64,000 nucleotides of DNA from Sinorhizobium sp. RAC02 (GCF_001713395.1 NZ_CP016452.1:1364001-1428000); one strand, 5' to 3'; positions 53,963-62,206 are shown, numbered from the stretch's first letter. The notes: generated by a model from the letters alone, not told the origin. Program-made: numbers and translations.

Positions 53963-54762
53963 CACTGGTTGCAAACGGACTTTCCTGGTCGGCGGGTGGC
54001 ACAAAAATCCTGTCGGATGTCTCACTCGACGTGCGCCCCGGCGAATTCCTCGGAATCATCGGCCCGAACGGGTCGGGCAAGACCAGTTTGATGGCGCTCA
54101 TCGCCGGCATCCGCAAACCGCAGCGGGGCGAGGTGACGCTGGACGGCAAACTGCTTTTGGCGCACGGGCGGCAGGCGATCGCGCGGCGCATTGCCTTCGT
54201 CGAGCAGCAAGCGGAAACGACGGAACGCATCACGGCGCGCCAGGCCGTCGAACTCGGCCGCACGCCCCATCTGGGCGCGCTAACACCCTGGTCGAAGGCG
54301 GATGATGCCGTCGTCGACCGGGCGCTGGAGGAGGTGGACATGGCGCATTTCGCCAACCGTCTCTGGCACACGCTGTCCGGCGGCGAGCGCCAGCGGCTGC
54401 ATATTGCCCGCGCGCTTGCCCAGCAATCGCCGATCCTTCTGCTCGACGAGCCGACCAACCATCTCGACATCGGCCACCAGATCGGCCTGCTCCAGCTCGT
54501 GCGTGAACAGGACCTGACCGTGGTCGCAGCGCTTCACGACCTCAACCATGCCGCCATGTTCTGTGACCGCATCGCCGTGATGCAGGCAGGACGCATCGTG
54601 GCCCTCGGCGCCCCCGCCAAGGTGCTGGAGCCGCAGCGTCTGCACGACGTGTTCCGCGTCACCGTCGATATCGAGCGCGACAGCGCTGGTGGCTGCTTCA
54701 TCCGTTACCGCCGGCCCAATCCGCGACCGGCCAAACTCAAGCTCGTTGCAGAGGCAAGATGA
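53959..54762 (+). CDS. btuD: ABC ATP-binding protein, cobalamin uptake (BtuD/FecE-like)
   Basis: The protein has 267 residues from ATG at 53959. Longer frame upstream is antisense-like noise within the permease gene. Walker A GPNGSGKTS, signature TLSGGERQRLHIARAL, Walker B ILLLDEPTNHLD and switch VVAALHDLNHAAMFCDR match the FecE/BtuD/HemV subfamily. It is coupled to the permease by 4 bp and to the pseudoazurin gene downstream by another 4-bp ATGA overlap. Confidence 0.9.
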   Translation: MTLVANGLSWSAGGTKILSDVSLDVRPGEFLGIIGPNGSGKTSLMALIAGIRKPQRGEVTLDGKLLLAHGRQAIARRIAFVEQQAETTERITARQAVELGRTPHLGALTPWSKADDAVVDRALEEVDMAHFANRLWHTLSGGERQRLHIARALAQQSPILLLDEPTNHLDIGHQIGLLQLVREQDLTVVAALHDLNHAAMFCDRIAVMQAGRIVALGAPAKVLEPQRLHDVFRVTVDIERDSAGGCFIRYRRPNPRPAKLKLVAEAR

Positions 54763-55211
54763 AAATCCGGCTCCTTCTCGCCGCGGCCGTGATGGCCGTT
54801 CTTTTCCATTCCCTTCCGGCCGCTGCCGAGACGTTCAAGGTCGAGATGCGCAACCGTGGCGAAAAGGGCTCGATGGTGTTCGAGCCGGATTTCCTGGCGA
54901 TCAAGCCGGGCGACAGCATCAAGTTCATCGCCACCCACAAGAGCCACAATGCCGCGAGCATCGACGGCATGGTTCCGGAGGGCTATGCCGGCTTCAAGGG
55001 CAAGATCAATGAGGAGATCGAGGTCACCTTCGACCAGCCGGGCTTTTACGGCATCAAGTGCTCGCCGCATTTCGGCATGGGCATGGTCATGCTCGTGAAG
55101 GTCGGCGAGGCGGAGTTGACCGATGCGATCCGCACGGTCGAGGTACCGGCCCGCGCCCGGCCGCGCTTCGACGACCTTTTTGCCCGCGTGGATGCGGGCG
55201 AGGGGAAGTGA
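54759..55211 (+). CDS. Pseudoazurin (periplasmic type I copper protein)
   Basis: The 150-residue precursor has a 23-residue signal peptide (MKIRLLLAAAVMAVLFHSLP, ending AAA). Counting from the mature end, the copper ligands fall exactly on the pseudoazurin positions: H63, C101, H104 and M109 correspond to mature H40, C78, H81 and M86, in HKSHNAAS and YGIKCSPHFGMGMVM. It should carry single electrons in the periplasm, classically to nitrite reductase. No denitrification gene is nearby. It overlaps the BtuD-like gene by 4 bp, an unusual partner. Confidence 0.92.
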   Translation: MKIRLLLAAAVMAVLFHSLPAAAETFKVEMRNRGEKGSMVFEPDFLAIKPGDSIKFIATHKSHNAASIDGMVPEGYAGFKGKINEEIEVTFDQPGFYGIKCSPHFGMGMVMLVKVGEAELTDAIRTVEVPARARPRFDDLFARVDAGEGK

Positions 55212-55987
55212 TGCACGGCGCGCTTTCCAACAGCAATCTCAAGGAAGACATCCGGGACTACTGGTCTCGCCGCTCGGAGACCTTCGACTTCGCGTTCGGC
55301 CACCGCATTCCGCAAGGGCCGGAATTCGACGCCTGGGCTGCGGCAATCCGTGAACGGCTCGGCCCGGAGCCGCGTCGCGTGCTGGAGCTTGCCTGCGGCA
55401 CTGGCGAGGTGACGCGCCTGCTGCTCTCGCTCGGCCATGAGGTGACGGCGCTCGATTTTTCCGAGGCGATGCTGGCGGTTGCGCGGGAAAAACATGCCGG
55501 CGCGAAAAACCTTCGCTTCCTGCTTGCCGATGCGGAAAACCCGATGGAGCCGGACGAGAGCTATGACGCGATCGTCTGCCGCCATCTTGTCTGGACTTTG
55601 ACCACGCCGGAACAGGCCTTTGCCGAATGGTACCGCATGCTGAAACCCGGCGGCATGTTGCTGTTCTTCGATGGCGACTGGGCAGCGCCTACCCGCGTCG
55701 GCCGTCTGGCGAGCCGCGCCATTGCCATCATCGACAGGTTCGCTGGTGTCGATCCGTTCTATGACGGCGCGATGAGCGACCGGCACTCCAGCATCATGGA
55801 GCGTCTGCCGTTTGGTGACGGCCTGCGCGTCGAACGCGTTTTGCCACTGCTCGAAGCGGTCGGTTTTCGGGATATGACGATCGGCTCCCACGCGCCGATT
55901 GCGGCGGCACAACGCCGTACGGCTAACCTGCGCAACAGGCTGCGCACGCTGCTCTACCGCCGCTTCATCCTTTGCTGCCGGAAGTAG
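55211..55987 (+). CDS. SAM-dependent methyltransferase, class I
   Basis: The protein has 258 residues from ATG at 55211, which overlaps the pseudoazurin stop by one base (site GGGGAAG). The Rossmann methyltransferase has motif I VLELACGTGEVTRLLLSLG near residue 58, acidic VTALDFSEAML at strand 2, and AENPMEPDESYDAIVCRHLV as motif II. Its N-terminus KEDIRDYWSRRSETFD resembles UbiE/corrinoid-locus methyltransferases. The substrate is unknown. As the last gene of the riboswitch-led unit it may modify something linked to corrinoid or metal transport. The 3' end overlaps phnF by 23 bp. Confidence 0.82.
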   Translation: MHGALSNSNLKEDIRDYWSRRSETFDFAFGHRIPQGPEFDAWAAAIRERLGPEPRRVLELACGTGEVTRLLLSLGHEVTALDFSEAMLAVAREKHAGAKNLRFLLADAENPMEPDESYDAIVCRHLVWTLTTPEQAFAEWYRMLKPGGMLLFFDGDWAAPTRVGRLASRAIAIIDRFAGVDPFYDGAMSDRHSSIMERLPFGDGLRVERVLPLLEAVGFRDMTIGSHAPIAAAQRRTANLRNRLRTLLYRRFILCCRK

Positions 55988-56717
55988 CATCGGGCTCCGG
56001 CTCCACCGTGAGCTTGACCCGGTCGGCGGCAAAGCGCGTGCGGGAGAACTGGATCGGCGTGCCGTCGAGGTCCGTATTGACGGCCGTCGCCACCAGGATG
56101 ATCGCGCCAGGCGAGAGTTTCAGGTGCCGCATGTCGTCGCCCTCCGCATGGATGGCGGATATTTCCGTTGAACGACGCACGTAATCCGGCACACCGAGTT
56201 CGCGGAAGGCAGCGGTGACGGAGCGTGTCCGCTCGTAGATCCCGCCAATCTCGGCGAAGCGGTCGGCCGGGAAATAATGCGTCCCGCGCGAGATCGGCCG
56301 TTTGTCGGCGCTGTTGACGGTTTCCATTCGCACGCACAGCGTGCCTGCCGGCAATCCCAACGCTTCCGCGACGACAGCGGGTGCGACCTCCGTGATCGCC
56401 TCCAGCAATCTACCTTCGATATCGCGTGTCTGATTGCCGAGTCCCTGCGAAAAGCGGGTGCGCCGCGAGATCGGGAAGCGCAGGCGGTCGCGCCGCTCGA
56501 TGCGCGTGCCGATACCCTGGATCGGTCGAACGATGCCTTCTTCCGCCAGTGCTGCAAGCGCACTGCGCACCGTGTGCCGGTTCACGCCGAAGCGGCTCGC
56601 CAGCACCACTTCCGGCGGCATCATGTTAGTTTCGTCGAAATCCCCGTTGTTGATCGCCAGCCGCATGCGGTCCGCGATCTGCCGCCAGAGGGCGACGCCC
56701 GATTGCCGCTCTACCAT
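55965..56717 (-). CDS. phnF: GntR/HutC-family regulator of phosphonate genes
   Basis: This 250-residue protein has a GntR winged helix at residues 8-75 (MMPPEVVLASRFGVNRHTVR, SALAALAEEGIVRP) and a C-terminal UTRA ligand domain at about 100-240. PhnF represses phn genes. It is divergent from phnG across 92 bp that contain a perfect inverted repeat. It converges on, and overlaps, the preceding methyltransferase gene. Confidence 0.92.
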   Translation of the reverse strand: MVERQSGVALWRQIADRMRLAINNGDFDETNMMPPEVVLASRFGVNRHTVRSALAALAEEGIVRPIQGIGTRIERRDRLRFPISRRTRFSQGLGNQTRDIEGRLLEAITEVAPAVVAEALGLPAGTLCVRMETVNSADKRPISRGTHYFPADRFAEIGGIYERTRSVTAAFRELGVPDYVRRSTEISAIHAEGDDMRHLKLSPGAIILVATAVNTDLDGTPIQFSRTRFAADRVKLTVEPEPDATSGSKG

Positions 56718-56776
56718 TTTGTGCCTGTCATACCCTTGTCACGCGCCCCCGTTAAGACAAGACTTAGATGTTCGGT

Positions 56777-56794
56777 TGTCTAGATTAATAGACA
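56777..56794. promoter_or_regulatory. Probable PhnF operator
   Basis: TGTCTA-GATTAA-TAGACA is a perfect 6-6-6 inverted repeat 15 bp upstream of the phnG start and 59 bp from phnF. HutC-type GntR proteins bind such dyads with GTCTA/TAGAC cores. Overlap with the phnG promoter region fits repression. Confidence 0.7.
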
Positions 56795-56809
56795 TTTGGA
56801 GAAATGACA

Positions 56810-57289
56810 ATGGCATCACTACAGAAATCTGCCGAGGCCGCCGCCAAGAGCGCGGGCGGCGAGCGGCAGAGGGCGATGGGCCTGCTTGCGAAGGCAAGCC
56901 GGACAGAGTTGCAGGCAGCCTGGGATGCGCTCGGCGAAAAGCCGGTCGTCCAGCCGGTGCGCGGACCGGAAACCGGCCTCGTCATGGTACGTGGCCGTAT
57001 CGGTGGCGGCGGTGCGCCGTTCAACCTCGGTGAGGCGACGGTGAGCCGCGCCAGCATCCGCCTCGACGACGGCACGGTCGGTCACGGCCAGGCGCTTGGC
57101 ACCGATGGCGCAAAGGCGCGCCTTGCGGCGACCTTCGACGCGTTGTTCCAGCAGCCGGCCCGCAAGGCCGAGGTCGAGACGCTGCTCGACGCCATTGCTG
57201 CCCGCGTTGCCAAAGAGGACGCCGAAAAGGCCCGCCAGACGGCGGCCACCCGCGTCGATTTCTTCACCATGGTTCGGGGAGAGGACTGA
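56810..57289 (+). CDS. phnG: C-P lyase subunit PhnG
   Basis: The protein has 159 residues from ATG at 56810, which lies 8 nt after GGAG. The ATG at 56804 is only 2 nt from it and is rejected. PhnG motifs include RTELQAAWDALGEKPVVQPV, VRGRIGGGGAPFNLGEATV and GHGQALGTDGAKARLAATFD. With PhnH, PhnI and PhnJ it forms the C-P lyase core, in which it helps PhnI attach phosphonate to ATP. It is the first gene of the operon and its stop overlaps phnH by 1 bp. Confidence 0.95.
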   Translation: MASLQKSAEAAAKSAGGERQRAMGLLAKASRTELQAAWDALGEKPVVQPVRGPETGLVMVRGRIGGGGAPFNLGEATVSRASIRLDDGTVGHGQALGTDGAKARLAATFDALFQQPARKAEVETLLDAIAARVAKEDAEKARQTAATRVDFFTMVRGED

Positions 57290-57909
57290 TGTCACTCGAT
57301 ACGCTCGCCTTTGCCGGTGGTTTTCAGAAGCCGGTGTTCGAGGCGCAGGCCGTCTTCCGCACGCTGATGGATTGCATGGCCCGTCCCGGCACGATCGGCC
57401 GCGTTGCCGCGGCCGTGACGCCGCCCGCACCGCTCAACGCTACCGCTGGTGCCGTGGCACTCACGCTCTGCGATCACGACACGTCGGTCTGGCTGACGCC
57501 GGTGCTTGCCAAGTCGGCACTGCCCGGCTGGCTCGCCTTCAATGCCGGCGCGACCGTGACGGAAGAGCGGCAGGACGCCCGTTTCGCCTTCGTGGAAAAG
57601 GGCGCGATGCTGCCCAATCTCTGCCTGTTCGCCCAGGGCACGCAGGAATATCCGGATCGTTCGACGACGCTCGTCGTCGAGATCGAGGCCTTCGAGGGTG
57701 GTCGGCCGCTGGTGTTGACCGGCCCGGGCATCCGCACGGAAGAAGAGATCGCGCCGCTCGGCCTGCCGGACATGTTCCCGCATTTCTGGTCGGAAAACCG
57801 GCAGGGTTTTCCGCGTGGCGTGGACCTGATCCTCGTTGCCGGTGACGGCATCCTCTGCCTGCCGCGCACCACCGTTCTTCGCGTCAAATCCGCCGCAGGG
57901 GAGGCCTGA
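57289..57909 (+). CDS. phnH: C-P lyase subunit PhnH
   Basis: This 206-residue protein has the conserved N-terminus FQKPVFEAQAVFRTLMDCMA and a PG-rich C-terminal part (LTGPGIRTEEEIAPLGLPDM, NRQGFPRGVDLILV). PhnH is a PLP-transferase-like fold without PLP and is a structural part of the C-P lyase core. Start and spacing (TGATG with phnG, 3 bp to phnI) show tight coupling. Confidence 0.95.
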   Translation: MSLDTLAFAGGFQKPVFEAQAVFRTLMDCMARPGTIGRVAAAVTPPAPLNATAGAVALTLCDHDTSVWLTPVLAKSALPGWLAFNAGATVTEERQDARFAFVEKGAMLPNLCLFAQGTQEYPDRSTTLVVEIEAFEGGRPLVLTGPGIRTEEEIAPLGLPDMFPHFWSENRQGFPRGVDLILVAGDGILCLPRTTVLRVKSAAGEA

Positions 57910-57912
57910 ACC

Positions 57913-59013
57913 ATGTACGTTGCCGTCAAGGGTGGCGAAGCCGCCATCTCCAACGCCCATCGCCTTCTCGCCGACCGCCGCCGCGGTGACCGCTCGCTGC
58001 CGGCAATCGGCATCGAGCAGATCGTCGCCCAGCTTGGCCTCGCCGTCGACCGCGTGATGGCGGAAGCCTCGCTTTACGATCGTGCGCTGGCTGCGCTCGC
58101 CATCCGGCAGTCGCGCGGCGACATGATCGAGGCGATCTTCATCCTGCGTGCCTATCGCACGACATTGCCGCGCTTCGGCTATTCCAAGCCGGTCGAGACG
58201 GGCGCCATGCTGATCGAGCGCCGCGTCTCGGCGACCTACAAGGACCTGCCGGGCGGCCAGCTTCTCGGCCCCACCTTCGACTATACCCACCGCCTTCTCG
58301 ACCCGTCGCTTCTGGGTGACGAGGCTGTCGAAGCGGGCCTGGAGCGGGAAGAGCCCGGCGAGCCGGTCATGCGCGTCTCCGACATCCTGGCCGATGAAGG
58401 CCTGGTCGAGGATGATGGCACTCTGCCGGACGGCCATGTCGCCGGCGACATCACACGCGAGCCGCTGGAGTTCCCGATGGCCCGTGACCTGCGTCTGCAA
58501 GCGCTCGCCCGCGGCGACGAGGGTTTCCTGCTGGCGCTCGGTTATTCCACCCAGCGCGGCTACGCCCGCACCCATCCCTTCGTCGGCGAAGTGCGCATCG
58601 GCGAGGTCGAGGTGGAGCTGGATATGCCGGAACTCGGCTTTTCCGTCTCGCTCGGCCGCGTCCAGGTGACCGAGTGCCAGATGATCGCGCAGTTCAAGGG
58701 CTCGGCGAAAAACCCGCCGCAGTTCACCCGCGGCTATGGCCTCGTTTTCGGCCAGAGCGAGCGCAAGGCCATGGCGATGTCGCTGGTCGACCGGGCTCTG
58801 CGCGCGGAAGAGTTCGGCGAGGACATCGTGGCGCCTGCGCAGGATGAGGAGTTCGTCATTTCCCATTCGGACAACGTCCAGGCAACCGGCTTCGTCGAGC
58901 ACCTGAAACTGCCGCACTACGTGGATTTCCAGGCCGAACTCGATCTCGTACGCCGCATGCGGCGGGAATACGAGGCCGCGCAGAACATCGATCTTCCGGA
59001 GGCCGCAGAATGA
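57913..59013 (+). CDS. phnI: C-P lyase subunit PhnI (nucleosidase/phosphonylase)
   Basis: This 366-residue protein opens MYVAVKGGEAAISNAHRLLA, the invariant PhnI N-terminus. It also has LGYSTQRGYARTHPFVGEVR and FTRGYGLVFGQSERKAMAMS. With PhnG, PhnH and PhnL it displaces adenine from ATP by the phosphonate. Its length agrees with the family (about 355-370). The stop overlaps phnJ by 4 bp. Confidence 0.95.
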   Translation: MYVAVKGGEAAISNAHRLLADRRRGDRSLPAIGIEQIVAQLGLAVDRVMAEASLYDRALAALAIRQSRGDMIEAIFILRAYRTTLPRFGYSKPVETGAMLIERRVSATYKDLPGGQLLGPTFDYTHRLLDPSLLGDEAVEAGLEREEPGEPVMRVSDILADEGLVEDDGTLPDGHVAGDITREPLEFPMARDLRLQALARGDEGFLLALGYSTQRGYARTHPFVGEVRIGEVEVELDMPELGFSVSLGRVQVTECQMIAQFKGSAKNPPQFTRGYGLVFGQSERKAMAMSLVDRALRAEEFGEDIVAPAQDEEFVISHSDNVQATGFVEHLKLPHYVDFQAELDLVRRMRREYEAAQNIDLPEAAE

Positions 59014-59894
59014 ATACGACCGACCTGGCGACCTACAATTTCGCCTATCTCGACGAACAGACAAAACGCATGATCCGCCGGGCGATCCTGAAGGCGATCG
59101 CCATTCCGGGCTATCAGGTGCCCTTCGCGTCGCGCGAAATGCCCATGCCCTATGGTTGGGGTACCGGTGGCGTGCAGGTGACGGCGGCGATCCTCGGACC
59201 GGACGATGTGCTGAAAGTCATCGACCAGGGCGCCGACGACACGACGAACGCCGTCTCCATCCGCGCCTTCTTCCAGAAGGTGGCCAATGTCGCGGTGACG
59301 ACGAAGACCCGCGAGGCGACGATCATCCAGACGCGCCACCGCATTCCGGAAGAAAAGCTGACGGCCGGGCAGACGCTGGTCTACCAGGTGCCGATCCCGG
59401 AACCGCTTCGCTTCCTCGAGCCGCGCGAGACCGAGACGCGCAAGATGCATGCGCTGGAAGAGTATGGCCTGATGCATGTCAAGCTGTACGAAGACATCGC
59501 CAAGAACGGCCATATTGCCACGACCTATGCCTATCCGGTGAAGGTCGAGGGACGCTACGTCATGGACCCGTCGCCGACCCCGAAATTCGACAATCCGAAG
59601 ATGCACCGCTCGGAGGCGCTCCAGCTTTTTGGCGCGGGTCGCGAAAAGCGCATCTATGCCGTGCCGCCCTATACCGAAGTCGTCAGCCTCGATTTCGAGG
59701 ACCATCCCTTCGAGATCCAGACCTTCGACAAGCCCTGCGCGCTGTGCGGCGCGGAGAATGTCTATCTCGACGAGGTGGTGCTCGACGACAGGGGCGGGCG
59801 GATGTTCGTCTGCTCGGATACCGACCACTGCGAAGACCGCTGCGCCCACGGCCACCGCGGTCCTCTCGCCTATAACAAGGAGGCTGCCGAATGA
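59010..59894 (+). CDS. phnJ: C-P lyase PhnJ (radical SAM)
   Basis: This 294-residue protein cleaves the carbon-phosphorus bond of the ribosyl phosphonate using S-adenosylmethionine and an iron-sulfur cluster. Cysteines C243, C246, C268 and C274 in KPCALCGAEN and FVCSDTDHCEDR correspond, with a +2 shift, to E. coli C241, C244, C266 (cluster) and C272 (thiyl). Glycine in GRYV and YGLMHVKLYEDI also fit. All key residues are intact, so the lyase should be active. It overlaps phnK by 4 bp. Confidence 0.96.
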   Translation: MNTTDLATYNFAYLDEQTKRMIRRAILKAIAIPGYQVPFASREMPMPYGWGTGGVQVTAAILGPDDVLKVIDQGADDTTNAVSIRAFFQKVANVAVTTKTREATIIQTRHRIPEEKLTAGQTLVYQVPIPEPLRFLEPRETETRKMHALEEYGLMHVKLYEDIAKNGHIATTYAYPVKVEGRYVMDPSPTPKFDNPKMHRSEALQLFGAGREKRIYAVPPYTEVVSLDFEDHPFEIQTFDKPCALCGAENVYLDEVVLDDRGGRMFVCSDTDHCEDRCAHGHRGPLAYNKEAAE

Positions 59895-60667
59895 CCGACA
59901 TGCCGCTTCTCAAAGTCCGCGACATCTCGAAATTCTACGGCGCGCGCATCGGCTGTAAGAACGTCTCCTTCGACCTCTGGCCCGGTGAAGTGCTGGCGAT
60001 CGTCGGCGAATCCGGCTCCGGCAAGACGACGCTGCTGAATTGCCTCGCAACGCGGTTGATGCCGAGCTCCGGCGCCGTCGAATACCGCATGCGCGACGGC
60101 CAGATGCGCGATCTCTCCCGCATGAGCGAGGCGGAGCGCCGTTTCCTGATGCGCACCGACTGGGGCTTCGTGCACCAGAACCCGGCGGATGGCCTGCGCA
60201 TGGCCGTGTCGGCCGGCGCCAATGTCGGCGAGCGGCTGATGGCCGTCGGCGAGCGGCACTACGGCAACATCCGTGAGACGGCCGGATCCTGGCTCGGCCG
60301 CGTCGAGATCAGCGTCGATCGCATCGATGACCAGCCGCGCGACTTTTCCGGCGGCATGCGGCAGCGCCTGCAGATCGCCCGCAATCTCGTCACATCGCCG
60401 CGCCTCATCTTCATGGACGAGCCGACGGGCGGCCTCGATGTTTCGGTGCAGGCACGCCTGCTCGACCTGCTGCGCGGCCTCGTCCAGGACCTCGGTCTCT
60501 CGGCGATCATCGTCACGCACGATCTCGCCGTGGCGCGTCTCCTCTCGCATCGCATGATGGTGATGAAGGACGGTCTCGTCATCGAGCAGGGCCTGACCGA
60601 CCGCGTGCTCGACGATCCGCGCGAAGCCTATACCCAGCTCCTCGTCTCCTCGATCCTTCAGGTCTGA
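59891..60667 (+). CDS. phnK: C-P lyase-associated ATP-binding protein PhnK
   Basis: This 258-residue ABC-type ATPase has Walker A GESGSGKTT, signature DFSGGMRQRLQIARNL, Walker B LIFMDEPTGGLD and the C-terminal DDPREAYTQLLVSSIL resembling oligopeptide-transporter ATPases. PhnK docks on the PhnGHIJ core rather than powering transport. It is followed by 65 bp containing a rhizobial palindromic repeat, the only real gap in phnG to the acyltransferase gene. Confidence 0.95.
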   Translation: MTDMPLLKVRDISKFYGARIGCKNVSFDLWPGEVLAIVGESGSGKTTLLNCLATRLMPSSGAVEYRMRDGQMRDLSRMSEAERRFLMRTDWGFVHQNPADGLRMAVSAGANVGERLMAVGERHYGNIRETAGSWLGRVEISVDRIDDQPRDFSGGMRQRLQIARNLVTSPRLIFMDEPTGGLDVSVQARLLDLLRGLVQDLGLSAIIVTHDLAVARLLSHRMMVMKDGLVIEQGLTDRVLDDPREAYTQLLVSSILQV

Positions 60668-60669
60668 AA

Positions 60670-60714
60670 GCATGGTCCCGAAAAGTGGAATCCGGTTTTC
60701 GGACGAGACCATGC
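60670..60714. repeat. Rhizobial palindromic intergenic element
   Basis: Outer arms GCATGGTC (60670-60677) and GACCATGC (60707-60714) and inner CCGAAAA/TTTTCGG arms give a 45-nt element of the type found many times between rhizobial genes (blocks CCGAAAAGTGG and CCGGTTTTCGG). It is inserted between phnK and phnL inside an otherwise overlapping operon and can fold into a long hairpin in the mRNA. Confidence 0.8.
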
Positions 60715-60732
60715 GTCAAAAGGAAAAGTGAC

Positions 60733-61440
60733 ATGCCCACACCCCTCGTTGTCTCCGAAGTGGCGAAGAGCTTTACCATGCATCTTCGCGACGGCATCCG
60801 ACTGCCTGTCATGTCGAATGTCACCTTCTCCGTGAAGTCAGGCGAATGCGTCGTGCTGGGCGGACCGTCCGGTATCGGCAAGAGTTCGCTGCTCAAGATG
60901 GTCTACGGCAACTACGCCGTCGATAACGGCCAGATCCTGGTCGATCACGATGGTAAGCTGCTCGATCTCGCGACCGCCGATCCACGCACGATCCTGTCGG
61001 TTCGCCGGGCGACGCTCGGTTACGTCAGCCAGTTCCTGCGCACCGTGCCGCGCGTTGCAGCCGTCGATGTCGTGGCCGAACCACTCACCGCCCGTGGCGT
61101 CGATGCAGCCGAGGCGAAGGCGACGGCAGAGGCCATGCTGGCCCGTCTCAACCTGCCGCGCGAACTGTGGCAGCTGCCGCCCGCCACCTTCTCCGGCGGC
61201 GAACAGCAACGCGTCAATATTGCCCGCGGCTTCATCACCGATCACCGCATCCTGCTGCTCGATGAGCCGACCGCCTCGCTCGATGCGAAGAACCGCGCCG
61301 TCGTCGTCGGCATGATCGAGGAGAAGAAGGCGGCCGGCGTCGCGCTGCTCGGCATCTTCCACGACGAGGACGTGCGCGAAAAGGTCGCCGACCGCATCGT
61401 CGACGTCTCTGCCTTTTCGCCGCGAAAGGCCGCCGCATGA
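60733..61440 (+). CDS. phnL: C-P lyase-associated ATP-binding protein PhnL
   Basis: The protein has 235 residues from ATG at 60733 (site AAAGGAAAAG). The frame continues upstream through the palindromic repeat, which is not coding. Walker A GGPSGIGKSS, signature TFSGGEQQRVNIARGF and Walker B ILLLDEPTASLD are present. PhnL is needed with PhnGHI for adenine displacement from ATP. It overlaps the following acyltransferase gene by 4 bp. Confidence 0.95.
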   Translation: MPTPLVVSEVAKSFTMHLRDGIRLPVMSNVTFSVKSGECVVLGGPSGIGKSSLLKMVYGNYAVDNGQILVDHDGKLLDLATADPRTILSVRRATLGYVSQFLRTVPRVAAVDVVAEPLTARGVDAAEAKATAEAMLARLNLPRELWQLPPATFSGGEQQRVNIARGFITDHRILLLDEPTASLDAKNRAVVVGMIEEKKAAGVALLGIFHDEDVREKVADRIVDVSAFSPRKAAA

Positions 61441-62051
61441 CCAAGCTGTCCGAAACACCGCTGATCCACCCGACAGCCGTCGTCTCCGATACGGTGCTCG
61501 GCCGCTACACCGAAATCGCCGAGAACTGCCGCATCAGCGAAGCCGAGATCGGCGACTATTCCTACATCATGGATGGCGGCTCGGTCTGGTGCGCAACGAT
61601 CGGCAAGTTCGCCAATATCGCCTCGTCGGTCCGCCTCAACGCCACCAACCACCCGATGTGGCGCGCGACGCTGCACCACTTCACCTATCGGGCCAACGAT
61701 TACTGGCCCGATGCGGAGCAGGAACCGGATTTCTTTGCCTGGCGGCGCGAGCATCGCGTCACCGTCGGCCATGACGTGTGGATCGGCCATGGCTCGACGA
61801 TTTTGCCGGGTGTCACAATCGGCAACGGGGCTGTCATAGGGTCCGGCGCGGTCGTCACAAAAGACGTCGAACCCTACATGATCGTCGGCGGCGTGGCAGC
61901 GAAAGTCATCCGCGAACGCTTCCCGCGAAGCATCGCCGAACGCATGGAAAAACTCGCCTGGTGGGACTGGGATCATGCCCGGTTGCGTGCCGCTTTGGAC
62001 GACTTTCGCAAACTTGACGCAGAAGCCTTTCTTGCCCGTCACGACGGTTGA
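61437..62051 (+). CDS. Phn-operon hexapeptide-repeat acyltransferase
   Basis: This 204-residue left-handed beta-helix transferase has hexapeptide repeats from IAENCRISEAEIGDYSYIMD through HDVWIGHGSTILPGVTIGNG and the C-terminal GGVAAKVIRERF typical of LbH acetyltransferases such as chloramphenicol/Vat-type enzymes. A transferase-hexapeptide protein linked to phosphonate operons is a known association in rhizobia. It may N-acetylate an aminoalkylphosphonate, as PhnO does in enterics by another fold (inference). It is coupled to phnL by a 4-bp overlap. Confidence 0.85.
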   Translation: MTKLSETPLIHPTAVVSDTVLGRYTEIAENCRISEAEIGDYSYIMDGGSVWCATIGKFANIASSVRLNATNHPMWRATLHHFTYRANDYWPDAEQEPDFFAWRREHRVTVGHDVWIGHGSTILPGVTIGNGAVIGSGAVVTKDVEPYMIVGGVAAKVIRERFPRSIAERMEKLAWWDWDHARLRAALDDFRKLDAEAFLARHDG

Positions 62052-62088
62052 GCGGGCATGTGCAATGCCGGAAATTCAGGCCTGTGGA

Positions 62089-62117
62089 CTGTAATTTTTC
62101 CGACATGAAACTGACAT
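62089..62117 (+). promoter_or_regulatory. Pho box with three 7-bp repeats upstream of phnC
   Basis: CTGTAAT-TTTT-CCGACAT-GAAA-CTGACAT gives three 7-bp PhoB half-sites with 11-bp spacing (consensus CTGTCAT-N4-CTGTCAT). Matches to the half-site are 6/7, 5/7 and 6/7. It lies 90 bp upstream of phnC, so phosphate starvation should induce the transporter through PhoB. Confidence 0.75.
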
Positions 62118-62206
62118 CGCCGCTTCATCAACAGCGTTTACAGCCAATCCCGAAAACGACATCGCCCCACCATGGGCTCGTTACTGGAAATTAAGAGGGA
62201 TCCGCC

